Positions 1 to 7,623 are shown, counted from the stretch's first letter. The stretch: 17,728 bases of DNA from an archaeon (GCA_023230325.1 JALNXN010000013.1:1-17728); one strand, 5' to 3'. Translations and numbers: made by a program. Notes: generated by a model not told the origin, from the letters alone.

Positions 1-126
1 TGAGTAGGATGCGAGCAATGAGCAAAAGTTTTTTCCGCCCGCCTTTCGAGAGAAAGGCGGCTCAAGCCAAATTTTTCGGCCCCGGGAGGGTGCCGAAAAA
101 TTTGCGGCCGCAAAACAAGATTTTTT
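1..126 (+). other. GC-rich hairpin block, possible structured RNA 3' end or dispersed repeat
   Basis: Bases 31-110 are 59% G+C, while nearby intergenic DNA (for example 1141-1200) is about 10%. Two near-perfect hairpins are visible. The first has a 9-bp stem 39-47/52-60 with a GAGA (GNRA) tetraloop. The second has a 13-bp stem 68-80/92-104 with an 11-nt loop. A 12-nt palindrome around GCGGCCGC (102-113) follows, then TTTTTT at 121-126. On the + strand this order (hairpins, then poly-T) fits the 3' end of a structured RNA or of an upstream transcript. I could not match it to tRNA, 5S, SRP RNA, RNase P RNA or C/D box RNA. It could equally be a dispersed repeat; it is cut by the window edge and its function is unknown. 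Confidence 0.45.
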
Positions 127-218
127 ACAAAGCTACATTTTTTTAAAAATGTTTTTCTTAATTTTCTTTAGTTATTCTATTCTTTATTAAAATTCTAATT
201 TTCTAAACTTATCTCTTT

Positions 219-1082
219 TCAAAAATCAATATTTTTAATCTGCTCAAAAGTAACATTTGGATAGCCCTTCATCTCCCCACCAAAGCTTGGGTAAGCAAAC
301 ATCTTCTTATCTTTATTTTCATCTCTGATCTTTAAAAACATCTTTTCTTGCTCCTCAAAGCCCTGATATTGGTTATATAAAAACAAAATAACATCAGAGA
401 TGGTCTTAATAGCAACAACTGTTTGCTTTTCAATCAAGTTCATATCTCTAAACTCCATATGGATTAGCCCAGGTGTGTCAACCACCTGTATCTCTTTTTC
501 CCTAATCTTAAAATACCCAATATTTAATGACTTGGTAGTAAATGAATAACTATTGATCTCTGGATTTGCACTTGTCAACTGAGTTAACAAAGTTGTCTTT
601 CCAGAGTTTGGAACCCCAATTAAAATTATTGTAAAAAGATCTTTTGGATTTGGAATTCTCTCAAAGTATTTTTTATACTCTATAAGTTGTTTGTTGGTTG
701 CTTCTAGTTTCTTGATTGCAGAGTTTGCTCTTCCTAAAAATTCTTTTTTTAATTGATTTTTTACTTTTTGTTCTTTTTGTCTTTTTACTTGCCCTTTATA
801 TTGTTCTGCTAATTTATTTATTATCTTTAATGTTGAAAGATAATGGTTTTTATGCTTTAACATGGTTGTCTCTGCACAGATGTTTTTAGACATTAACAAA
901 TAATAGTCAGGCATTAAGGAATAGTCAGGCAAGCTATTGTAGACATGTAAAAATCTATCATTAACTTTCTTTTGATATTCAATAATATACTTATAAATAT
1001 CTTTACTCTCAACTTCTTTTTTAAGTTGTCTTATCAAAAGATCAATTAAGTCCTTTGCCATAATTATATTTGGATATTTCAT
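219..1082 (-). CDS. NOG1-like Obg-family GTPase, G4 motif not recognisable
   Basis: This is a 287-residue P-loop GTPase with the layout of archaeal NOG1, a 50S ribosome-assembly GTPase. It has a helical, lysine-rich N-terminal domain (about 1-145), then the G domain. The P-loop GVPNSGKT is at 156-163, the switch-I Thr pair at 182-183 and the G3 DTPG at 202-205. The segment resembling NOG1 after G3 (GFEEQEKMFLKIRDEN, 241-256) is present. The base-specifying N-K-x-D motif expected about ten residues later is replaced by AYPSFGGEMKGYP, and the protein ends at 287, shorter than usual for NOG1 (roughly 320-350). Either the G4/G5 region has degenerated or this is a divergent paralogue. The start at 1082 has no strong Shine-Dalgarno. 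It is transcribed divergently from secF across an AT-rich spacer. Family assignment is good; a role in ribosome assembly is inferred from homology only. Confidence 0.8.
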   Translation of the reverse strand: MKYPNIIMAKDLIDLLIRQLKKEVESKDIYKYIIEYQKKVNDRFLHVYNSLPDYSLMPDYYLLMSKNICAETTMLKHKNHYLSTLKIINKLAEQYKGQVKRQKEQKVKNQLKKEFLGRANSAIKKLEATNKQLIEYKKYFERIPNPKDLFTIILIGVPNSGKTTLLTQLTSANPEINSYSFTTKSLNIGYFKIREKEIQVVDTPGLIHMEFRDMNLIEKQTVVAIKTISDVILFLYNQYQGFEEQEKMFLKIRDENKDKKMFAYPSFGGEMKGYPNVTFEQIKNIDF

Positions 1083-1414
1083 ATTTTCTCTTTTTTTAAT
1101 TAGTTTAAATTATTTTTTTTGTTTCTTAATTTTTACTTTTTCTTAAATATTGCTCTTAATATATAATTAATAATCAATATTATTATATATATAGATTTAT
1201 TTTTAAAAATTATAAAAGAATTTTATAAATTATTATTTTCTTTTTTTAAAGGTAATTATCTTTTCTCTTTAATTAATTACATTTATATAGTTTTCTTATT
1301 ATATAATATTTATTATAATTACTAATTTTCTATTAGTATTAATTATTTCTAAAAAATATAAAAGAATAAAATAAACCCAATTTAAATTAAAAATTTACAA
1401 AAATATAAAAGAAG
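1083..1414. promoter_or_regulatory. AT-rich divergent intergenic region with TATA-like boxes
   Basis: This 332-bp spacer separates the leftward GTPase gene from rightward secF. No ORF, RNA gene or stable hairpin is visible. AAAATATAAAAGAA occurs twice, at 1353-1366 and 1400-1413. The first copy has the look of an archaeal TATA box and would place a start near 1380-1390. The second lies too close to the secF start for a TATA role and is mirrored by a near-identical sequence just before secD. Base composition is so low in G+C that individual promoter calls are weak. Confidence 0.4.
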
Positions 1415-1423
1415 ATGACTATT

Positions 1424-2500
1424 ATGAAATTTTTTAAAAAAAATTATTCTAAATTAATGTACATTCCTTTAGTCTTAGGAATTATTGCCTTGTTTTTAGC
1501 TTTTGTCTACCCTGGTCTAGAAAAAGGAATTGATCTAAAAGGAGGAAATCAAATAAATATTCATTTTGATGATCAAAAAGACTTCTCTTTAATAGAGCCA
1601 ACTCTAAAAGAAAAATTCAATTTAGCAGAAGTGCATATTAGTGAGACTAAAAGCATAAACCAATATGGACTATTAATAGAGCTCTCTTTACAAGAAGATA
1701 TTGAACTTGTAAAAGAACAAAGATCAAAATTAGATTATACAGCAAACCTAGAAACAGTTAAAGAACAAGTAAACACAACAATTGTTCAACCTCTAGAAGA
1801 AAAAGGTTTTATAACAGAAGACGATTATCTTGATATTACCTTGGCTAAAAACATACCTGATCTAAAAGCAGGGGTTAATGAACTAATTATTATTGCAAAT
1901 AATAACTTTACAAATCAAGTAACAAACATAATCAAAGGGCAATTAGATTTAACAGACGATTCTAAGATTCAGATTAGAGAAGTTGCACCAACTCTTGGAA
2001 AAGATTTTGTAAGAAGTTCTGCAAAGGCTGGAATTATTGCTTTTGCTTTATTGGTTGCAGTAATTCTATTATTCTTTAGAGAAATAATTCCATCAGGATT
2101 GATTATCTTAGCTGCAGTTTTTGATGTTATTTTCGCACTTGCAGGTATGGCAATTTTTAATATTTCTTTGAGCCTAACAACAATTCCTGCTCTTTTGATG
2201 TTGGTTGGTTATTCAGTTGACACAGACATACTTCTGACAGCAAGGGTTTTAAAGGATAAAACAGAAGGCCCAATTGACTCTGCAAACACTTCAATTAAGA
2301 CTGGTTTGACTATGACAATTACAACTGTGTCAACAGTTATTGTTATGTTATTGATTTCTTACTTCTCACAATTACTTGTTGTTTTTGAAATTTCAGTAAT
2401 CTTGTTATGTGGGCTTGTTGGAGATGTGATTTCTACATGGACATTTAATGCTCCAGCTTTAATAAGGTATGCAGAGAGGAAAAATAAAAATAGACATTAA
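1424..2500 (+). CDS. secF: Protein-export membrane protein SecF
   Basis: SecF pairs with SecD to pull translocated proteins out of the Sec channel using the proton gradient. The protein has one N-terminal membrane segment (about 12-30), then GIDLKGGNQI, the equivalent of the first-periplasmic-domain signature. An extracytoplasmic domain follows to about residue 195, then a block of five hydrophobic helices to the C-terminus. The archaeal SecF signature YSVDTDILLTARVL has its acidic pair at D266 and D268. Length (358) is normal for the family. A start at 1415 would add three residues. I prefer 1424 because the bases before it (GAAGATGACTATT) align with those before the secD start (GAAGTGACATTTT), which suggests a shared ribosome-binding arrangement. 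secD follows after 21 nt, so the two form one operon in the archaeal order, secF first. Confidence 0.95.
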   Translation: MKFFKKNYSKLMYIPLVLGIIALFLAFVYPGLEKGIDLKGGNQINIHFDDQKDFSLIEPTLKEKFNLAEVHISETKSINQYGLLIELSLQEDIELVKEQRSKLDYTANLETVKEQVNTTIVQPLEEKGFITEDDYLDITLAKNIPDLKAGVNELIIIANNNFTNQVTNIIKGQLDLTDDSKIQIREVAPTLGKDFVRSSAKAGIIAFALLVAVILLFFREIIPSGLIILAAVFDVIFALAGMAIFNISLSLTTIPALLMLVGYSVDTDILLTARVLKDKTEGPIDSANTSIKTGLTMTITTVSTVIVMLLISYFSQLLVVFEISVILLCGLVGDVISTWTFNAPALIRYAERKNKNRH

Positions 2501-2521
2501 AATATAAAGAAGTGACATTTT

Positions 2522-4147
2522 ATGAGAAAATTAATTAAAAAACCAATATTTATTTTTTGGATAATATTACTGTTAATAGCTATTATCTTTTTAGCAACAA
2601 AGGGATTGTCTTTTGGTGTTGACTTTAGTGGTGGAACAGCTTTTCAAATTGTTCTCGAACATCCAGTTTCAAGTGATCAACTAAACCAAGTTAAACAGAT
2701 TATAGAAAAAAGAATTGATAAATTTGGATCAAAGGATGCAAAGGTTACTCCTTCTGGAAGCCAATATATCTTAGCCCAATTTGCTGAGTCTGATTCTGAG
2801 GAAGTAACAAAGATTAAAGACACAATTTTAAGACAAGGTAACTTTGAAGCAGTTCTAAACTCTGAAGTCTTATTTAGTGGAAATGATATAAAGACTATTT
2901 TTAAAGATCCTTCAAAGGGTTATGGTTCTAGATTGATTGACAGAACTAACAATGTCTACCAATGGACATTACCTTTCTTGTTATCCCCTGAAGCCTCTCA
3001 AAGGTTTGCAGAAATGATCTTTCATAAATGTGTGCCAACTGGGTATGGAGATGGGCAACAAGAGTATGATTGTGAAAAAACATATTTTTTTATTGATAGA
3101 CCTAAGGATCAAATTATCTTAATTGATTCTACTTTATATTTTGAGGAAAAGAAAGTTCCAACAACTCCTGAACTTGCCTCTGACTTTATTCCAATTGAGG
3201 AACTTTTTGATCAGTTGACAGTCCCACATTATGTAATTGATCAAAATTTAGATTCTGAGCAATTAGTAAACATAACTTCTGATTTTAATACTTACAAAAA
3301 AGCAATAGTTTCTCCTGGAATTTCAGAAAGTGTAAAAGAGCAATTGGAGGAGATTGGTTATGTTGTCACTGTTAAAGAAAAGGAAGGAGACACCTTTTGG
3401 ATGTGGTCCTCGTTAGGGTTAGAGTCTGTAATCTCAATAACTCCAGGTGTTGCAAACATGGATGTTCCAACAATTGATTCTCCAAGGTTTGAAACATTTA
3501 CTCAACTAACAATTTCAGGACAAGCAACTGGTTCTGAGGAAGCTAAAAAGAGATTAGATGATATTGATATAATTTTGGTGTCAGGATCTTTACCTGTTCC
3601 AATTGAAAGTATAAGTACTGAATCAATTTCTCCGTATCTTGGTAGGGATTTTTTAAAAACTTCTTTGTGGATTGGTATCTTTGCTTTGTTGACAGTTGCT
3701 GTTGTTTTGTTTATTAGATATAAATATTTAAAATTGTCTTTGCCAATCTTACTTACTGGTGCTTCTGAGATTTTATTACTTCTTGGTGTGTTGTCAGTAA
3801 TTAGTTTTAGATTAGACCTAGCTGCTGTAGCAGGGATCTTAGCAACCATTGGTGTGGGTATGGACGACAACATCATAATTATTGATGAACTTTTAAGAGG
3901 TAGAAAGAAAGGTGTAAAAGAGCATAATGATAGTTTGATGAAGAAAACTAAAAATGCTTTCTTTATTATGTTTGCTGCAGCTGCTACTCTTGCGGCCACA
4001 ATGATTCCTATCTTTGGTTTAGGGCTTGGGAAGTTAACTGGTTTTGCGGTAACTATTCTGATTGGTGCTGCAATTGGTATCTTAATCACAAGACCTGTTT
4101 ATGCTTTGATTGCTAGAAAAATTATTTCTTCAGATTCTAGTGATTAA
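2522..4147 (+). CDS. secD: Preprotein translocase subunit SecD
   Basis: SecD is the partner of SecF in Sec-dependent export. It has an N-terminal membrane helix (about 9-27) followed by the family motif GVDFSGGTAF (D34 to G38). A large extracytoplasmic domain reaches about residue 375, then a C-terminal bundle of five or six helices. The conserved loop GVGMDDNIIIIDELLRG contains D448 and D449 and matches the archaeal SecD signature. At 541 residues it is at the long end for archaeal SecD. The extra length is in the extracytoplasmic domain, which holds two cysteines about 14 residues apart (KCVPTG and DCEKTY) that could form a disulfide. It is the last gene of the secF-secD operon and is followed by a T-rich terminator. 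Confidence 0.96.
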   Translation: MRKLIKKPIFIFWIILLLIAIIFLATKGLSFGVDFSGGTAFQIVLEHPVSSDQLNQVKQIIEKRIDKFGSKDAKVTPSGSQYILAQFAESDSEEVTKIKDTILRQGNFEAVLNSEVLFSGNDIKTIFKDPSKGYGSRLIDRTNNVYQWTLPFLLSPEASQRFAEMIFHKCVPTGYGDGQQEYDCEKTYFFIDRPKDQIILIDSTLYFEEKKVPTTPELASDFIPIEELFDQLTVPHYVIDQNLDSEQLVNITSDFNTYKKAIVSPGISESVKEQLEEIGYVVTVKEKEGDTFWMWSSLGLESVISITPGVANMDVPTIDSPRFETFTQLTISGQATGSEEAKKRLDDIDIILVSGSLPVPIESISTESISPYLGRDFLKTSLWIGIFALLTVAVVLFIRYKYLKLSLPILLTGASEILLLLGVLSVISFRLDLAAVAGILATIGVGMDDNIIIIDELLRGRKKGVKEHNDSLMKKTKNAFFIMFAAAATLAATMIPIFGLGLGKLTGFAVTILIGAAIGILITRPVYALIARKIISSDSSD

Positions 4148-4178
4148 TTTCTTTTTCTTTTTTTATTTTCTTTTTTTA
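4148..4178 (+). terminator. Poly-T terminator after secD
   Basis: Immediately after the secD stop there are repeated T runs (TTTCTTTTTCTTTTTTTATTTTC and so on). Oligo-T stretches without a hairpin are the usual archaeal termination signal. The site lies between secD and the convergent archaeosortase gene. Confidence 0.6.
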
Positions 4179-4194
4179 CTTCTAATCTTTAAGT

Positions 4195-4638
4195 CTATTT
4201 CTCCCTACTTTTTAGAATAAAGATTATAATAACTCCACCCATAACAAACCAAAAAAAGATATGTGTAAATTTTGCAAATCCAAAGCTTACCTTCTCAGAC
4301 AACAACACTACTATTAATCTTAGAAAGTTTATAACTAATAAACTTGCAGTAAATAATAAAATCTTAAAGTTAAAGTAGCCTTTTACCTTGGTTACTAACA
4401 GTGCGAGAATGGTTGACAGGTAAGTGCTAATACTAACAATTCCACTACACTCTGCAACAAAAACAAAGCTATTGTAGTTGAAAACACCGCCAAACAAGTT
4501 CTTTATAAGATTAACTTGCATAAGGATTAGGTGGTTTGCAAAGTATCTTAGATTTACAAATAATAATAGAGAATAGATGACTATAAAGCTAACAATAAAT
4601 ATTATGTTTTGTTTTTGTTTAAAATTATTTTTAACCAT
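4195..4638 (-). CDS. Minimal archaeosortase/exosortase-family transpeptidase
   Basis: This is a 147-residue multi-pass membrane protein with all three catalytic signatures of the exosortase/archaeosortase family. The Cys is in ECSGIVS (C64), the Arg in NFLRL (R107), and the His in FTHIFFWFVMGG (H126). There are hydrophobic segments at about 12-30, 57-82, 92-114 and 124-143. Family enzymes cut C-terminal sorting signals (a motif, a helix and a basic tail) and attach the protein to lipid. This one is close to the minimum possible size. It is the last gene of the S15P-S3Ae-DUF92 operon, 22 nt after DUF92. No protein in this window ends in an obvious sorting signal, so its substrate is elsewhere. 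Family assignment rests on the Cys/Arg/His triad in the right order and spacing. Confidence 0.85.
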   Translation of the reverse strand: MVKNNFKQKQNIIFIVSFIVIYSLLLFVNLRYFANHLILMQVNLIKNLFGGVFNYNSFVFVAECSGIVSISTYLSTILALLVTKVKGYFNFKILLFTASLLVINFLRLIVVLLSEKVSFGFAKFTHIFFWFVMGGVIIIFILKSREK

Positions 4639-4660
4639 AAATAATTATACTTATAAAAAA

Positions 4661-5347
4661 CTATATAAATAGAAACATAACAATTGCAATTACTCCTGTT
4701 AGAAAAGTAGAAGCAAAGTTTGTTAAATTATTATTAAAATACCCCTTTCTTTCAATTGTTGCTCCAATCACACTATCTATCAAGGAACCAATAATTCCAC
4801 TAATTGCAATTATAAACACCAACTTATGCTCATAGTTAACAAAGTAAAAAAATAATCCAGTAATCATTGTTCCAAGTAGAGCAGCTGAGATTCCAAGAAA
4901 GGTAATTCCTCCATCAACCCCTGTCTTTACAGGTTTAAAGGTAGTTATCAATACTGGTTTTTTCTTAGAAAGCCTTCCAATCTCTGAAGAGAGTGTGTCT
5001 GAAAAAGCAGCACTAACAGCTGCAAGTGCAGCTACTGCAAAGGCTGTGCTGTTAAGTAGATTAAAATAATTAAAAATCACCCCAATTATAAAAAACACAA
5101 TGCTTGCTAAACAGTTTCCTAAAACATTTTTATAGTTTCTTTTTCCATGTTTCTTGTTTAAAAAAAGTGTAATTCCTTCTGCAATTGCAAAGAACAAGAT
5201 AACAAAGATGACTGCATACAAGTCTATAAAATATAAAAAAAAGCTAAACACTATGTAGATGATAGCCACAGTAAATAGGTCATAACCTCTAGTAATGTTT
5301 AGAAACAAACCAATTAAGATAAAGATTAAAAAATATAAAAAAAACAT
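4661..5347 (-). CDS. DUF92 family integral membrane protein
   Basis: This is a 228-residue, very hydrophobic protein with about six or seven membrane segments. DUF92 (TMEM19/VTE6) signatures are clear: SDTLSSEIG (116-124), the loop KPVKTGVDGGITFLG (138-152), and a C-terminal GSLIDSVIGAT followed by an Asn-rich loop (187-210). Plant members (VTE6) phosphorylate phytyl phosphate. A prenyl-phosphate kinase-like role in archaeal isoprenoid lipid metabolism is possible but not shown by the sequence. The gene starts 7 nt after the S3Ae stop and is followed by the archaeosortase, so an envelope or lipid function is a reasonable guess. Confidence 0.85.
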   Translation of the reverse strand: MFFLYFLIFILIGLFLNITRGYDLFTVAIIYIVFSFFLYFIDLYAVIFVILFFAIAEGITLFLNKKHGKRNYKNVLGNCLASIVFFIIGVIFNYFNLLNSTAFAVAALAAVSAAFSDTLSSEIGRLSKKKPVLITTFKPVKTGVDGGITFLGISAALLGTMITGLFFYFVNYEHKLVFIIAISGIIGSLIDSVIGATIERKGYFNNNLTNFASTFLTGVIAIVMFLFI

Positions 5348-5354
5348 AAGTTGA

Positions 5355-5927
5355 TCAGATTACTGTAGCTTTTGCAACTAAAACTTTATTTACATAACCT
5401 AACTTTACTAGTTTTTTTTTTAATTTCTCACTAAACTTTTGGTAAATGATGTTGTTCCAAGTTTCTTTTAGTGTTTTTTCTCTAACCTCAGTTTCAAAGA
5501 ACTCTTTAATAATGTTTCTTGATTCTCTTCTAAGTTCTGTTGTAAATTTAGTTCCAGATATAAACAATACTTTTAATTTTAATTTTTGCTCATCTTTAGT
5601 AACAACATTGATTATGTTTTCAATTTTTGATTTTCCTCTTCTTGCCATTCTCTTGATGTTTGCACCTTTGGAGGTTAGGTCTGTAATTTTTGTTTCAGCT
5701 CTTCCACCAGTAACCTTAAAGATTTTAAAAGTTATTATAAATCCTGAGTCTTTGATGTTGTTTGTTATTTTCTCTAAAGATTTTTTTATATTTCTATCTA
5801 TTAGGTTTTTACTTTCAAGAGCAACTGTCTTACAGATCTCTTTATTATCAAAAACAGAATCTGCTTCTACAGAATACCATTTCTTTTTTTTCCAATTGTC
5901 TACAACTCTTTTTTTAACTTTTGCCAT
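5355..5927 (-). CDS. rps3ae: 30S ribosomal protein S3Ae (eS1)
   Basis: This is a small-subunit ribosomal protein of the archaeal/eukaryotic S3Ae family, 190 residues long, typical to slightly short. Hallmarks are the basic N-terminus MAKVKKRVVDNWKKKKWYSV (1-20) and the RRGKSKIENIINVVTKD region. The tail TTELRRESRNIIKEFF followed by KEPW-like KETWNNI is also characteristic. A weak ribosome-binding sequence, GGTGTA, lies about 9 nt before the start. It follows S15P by 26 nt and precedes DUF92 by 7 nt. S15P and S3Ae are neighbours in many archaea, which supports the operon. Nothing odd is seen apart from the membrane-protein genes attached downstream. Confidence 0.95.
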   Translation of the reverse strand: MAKVKKRVVDNWKKKKWYSVEADSVFDNKEICKTVALESKNLIDRNIKKSLEKITNNIKDSGFIITFKIFKVTGGRAETKITDLTSKGANIKRMARRGKSKIENIINVVTKDEQKLKLKVLFISGTKFTTELRRESRNIIKEFFETEVREKTLKETWNNIIYQKFSEKLKKKLVKLGYVNKVLVAKATVI

Positions 5928-5953
5928 CTATACTACACCATTTTTAATTATAA

Positions 5954-6358
5954 TTACTTAACTAATAGCTTAGCTGTGCTATCAGAATATCTCCAGTTTT
6001 TAGGAATTTTTCCTTCTTTAATATAATATTTTTTTAATCTATTAATTTTAGAAACAGTTAATTGATATCCTCTTTTTCCAGAAGTATCTTTTTTGTTACT
6101 ATCTTTATGTTTAATTAACTTTACTGCTTTTTTAATTAATGCTAACAAATCATCAGGCAACTTTTCAGTTTCCAGTTTTAGTTCCTTTTGGATTACACCA
6201 ATTTTTTTACCAAGTTCTTTTTTTGTACTTAGCACTTTGCCTTTTTTAAGTTCAAGTCCAATTTTTGCTTTTGAAGTTCCTTTTTTTGTAAGTTCTTCAA
6301 TTTTGCCATATATTTCGTCTTTGTTCATTTTTTCTTGTTTATCTACCATACTAATCAT
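5954..6358 (-). CDS. rps15p: 30S ribosomal protein S15P (uS15)
   Basis: This is a 16S rRNA-binding small-subunit protein of 134 residues. The archaeal insertion-type N-terminal helix (KDEIYGKIEELTKKG) and the core are visible: LPDDLLALIKKAVKLIKHK, then KRGYQLTVSKINRLKKYYI. The tail GKIPKNWRYS is also typical. It lacks the basic SGSKRP-like N-terminal arm of most archaeal S15P. Met1, Met4 (6349) and Met10 are possible starts. Met4 is attractive because ATGATTAGT just before it resembles the GTGATTAAC that precedes two other genes here (valS and the gene at 10922), so ATGATT may be a ribosome-binding site rather than the start. It is first in a four-gene operon; an AT-rich, TATA-like stretch lies at about 6420-6436. 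Confidence 0.95.
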   Translation of the reverse strand: MISMVDKQEKMNKDEIYGKIEELTKKGTSKAKIGLELKKGKVLSTKKELGKKIGVIQKELKLETEKLPDDLLALIKKAVKLIKHKDSNKKDTSGKRGYQLTVSKINRLKKYYIKEGKIPKNWRYSDSTAKLLVK

Positions 6359-6503
6359 ATTTTATAATTTTTTTAAAAAGAAATCCTTACTTTTTATTTT
6401 TTTTAAGGTACTATAATTTTTTTATTTAAAATATAGTTTATATAATATATTAATAAGCTACGATTTATTTATATATATTGTTGTTTTAGATTTCTAAGTA
6501 AAT

Positions 6504-7073
6504 TTAAAGATACCTTCCTCTTTTTTCTATAATTTCTATTTTTTTAATTATTTCTTTTTTGTTTGTTTCTTTAGAGTACCCTTCAAGTATTTGCTCCCAA
6601 AAGCTTTCTGTCTTTTTTTGACTTAGAAGAGTTTTTTTAAAAACCAAAAGATCAGTTGCTTTATCTTCTATCTTGGAAGAAACACTTCCAAGTCCAAAAT
6701 CTATAAAAAATATTTTGTTGTTATTGATTATTATGTTTATAAGGTTAAGGTCCCCATGTATAATTCCATGATCATGCAACTTTGAAATCTCTTTTCCAAT
6801 CTCTATCAATTTCTTTTTATGTGTGTTTTCATTTTGGAGATAGCTCATAATTATTTTATCTTCTCCCACATAATAGACTGTTGTGCAATTGATATTATAT
6901 TTTTTAATTTTTTTTAAAAGATTTGCTTCTTCTTTATTTCTTTTTTTAATGATCTTTTTATCTAATGTCTTATGTCTGTATTTTTTTGAGAGTCTTTGTT
7001 TAATAATTACATCTTTATTAAATATTTTTGTTTTGTATATTTTTGCTTCAGCACCATATGCTATAAGTTTCAT
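6504..7073 (-). CDS. bud32: KEOPS complex kinase/ATPase Bud32
   Basis: Bud32 is the small RIO-related kinase of KEOPS, which makes the N6-threonylcarbamoyladenosine (t6A37) modification of ANN-decoding tRNAs with Kae1. All family motifs are visible in 189 residues: the glycine-poor loop AYGAEAKIY (5-13), the ATP Lys K25 and K30-K31-YRHK. The acidic helix-C residue is E49, the catalytic HGDLNLIN is at 106-113 (D108), and the metal-binding DFG is at 125-127. EDKATDLLVFKK (136-147) follows. The C-terminal RGR (185-187) corresponds to the basic tail that contacts tRNA. It is a stand-alone gene, not fused to Kae1, and no Kae1, Pcc1 or Cgi121 gene is present here. It starts 6 nt after the stop of the upstream membrane-protein gene, so the two are cotranscribed. 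Confidence 0.94.
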   Translation of the reverse strand: MKLIAYGAEAKIYKTKIFNKDVIIKQRLSKKYRHKTLDKKIIKKRNKEEANLLKKIKKYNINCTTVYYVGEDKIIMSYLQNENTHKKKLIEIGKEISKLHDHGIIHGDLNLINIIINNNKIFFIDFGLGSVSSKIEDKATDLLVFKKTLLSQKKTESFWEQILEGYSKETNKKEIIKKIEIIEKRGRYL

Positions 7074-7079
7074 AAAAAA

Positions 7080-7586
7080 TCAGCTTTTGCAAACACTAAT
7101 GGCATTAAGTTCATTTTTTATATCTTGAAATTCTGTAGTTGATCTTAACTTCTCAATATACTTGTCCCAATATATTTTTTCAAAGTGTTTATTATTTTCT
7201 TCCTTTGTAAACAAGTTTAGAACATTTTTTTGTTTAGTTACAATTAAATTAATTTTAAGATATAGTTTATTAGAGATGCAGTTTCTGTCATTAAGAATTG
7301 TTAAGTTTATGCTGTCTGTAATCTCCTTAGCATCATTTGCTAAAATTACATAATTGATAATTGGAGTTGTGTATTCCTTTGTCTTAAGCTCATTAAGTTC
7401 TGCAATATAGTCTAGGTGGTTGGTTGGGACTAATACCTCTCCAGTAACCCCATACTTTTTATTTATTTTTTCTAACTTGTTAAGGTCTGTGCTTTTTACC
7501 TGCATTAAAAATAAGTACACTATTATTACAAGAATTATTATAAATATTATTTCTCCTAAAAAGGAAGTTTTTCTTCTTTCTAACAT
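7080..7586 (-). CDS. Single-pass membrane protein of unknown function
   Basis: I do not recognise a family. The 168 residues begin with a short basic stretch (LERRK), then one hydrophobic helix (about 10-29). A mixed alpha/beta domain of about 140 residues follows, so the topology is probably an anchored extracellular domain. There are two cysteines, C103 and the near-terminal C166, which could pair. One N-glycosylation sequon (NLT) is present. The gene lies between valS (37 nt upstream) and bud32 (6 nt downstream) on the same strand. The spacing supports cotranscription with bud32 but says nothing about function. Confidence 0.75.
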   Translation of the reverse strand: MLERRKTSFLGEIIFIIILVIIVYLFLMQVKSTDLNKLEKINKKYGVTGEVLVPTNHLDYIAELNELKTKEYTTPIINYVILANDAKEITDSINLTILNDRNCISNKLYLKINLIVTKQKNVLNLFTKEENNKHFEKIYWDKYIEKLRSTTEFQDIKNELNAISVCKS

Positions 7587-7623
7587 ATCTTGTCTTATTT
7601 TTAATATTATATAATATATACAC

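Noticed and set aside
1..126. Considered tRNA, 5S rRNA, SRP RNA, RNase P RNA or C/D box RNA
   Set aside because: No T-loop, no SRP helix 8 tetraloop motifs, no RNase P conserved regions and no C/D boxes could be found in the visible part.
3..146. Open frame from the window edge (47 codons, ending ...KIFYKATFF) over the GC-rich block
   Set aside because: The frame runs straight through both hairpins, has an unusual Arg/Pro/Phe-rich composition and resembles no protein I know. The inverted repeats are the better explanation, although a truncated gene cannot be fully excluded.
1083..1414. Search for a small gene or RNA in the AT-rich spacer
   Set aside because: Only low-complexity A/T sequence with frequent stops; nothing beyond TATA-like boxes.
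3502..4089. 195-codon open frame on the - strand
   Set aside because: It is entirely antisense to secD, whose motifs and membrane helices are clear. Its composition is that of a complementary-strand shadow.
5446..5961. 171-codon open frame on the + strand
   Set aside because: It is antisense to S3Ae, rich in Phe/Leu/Ser as expected from reversed Lys-rich coding sequence, with no start signals.
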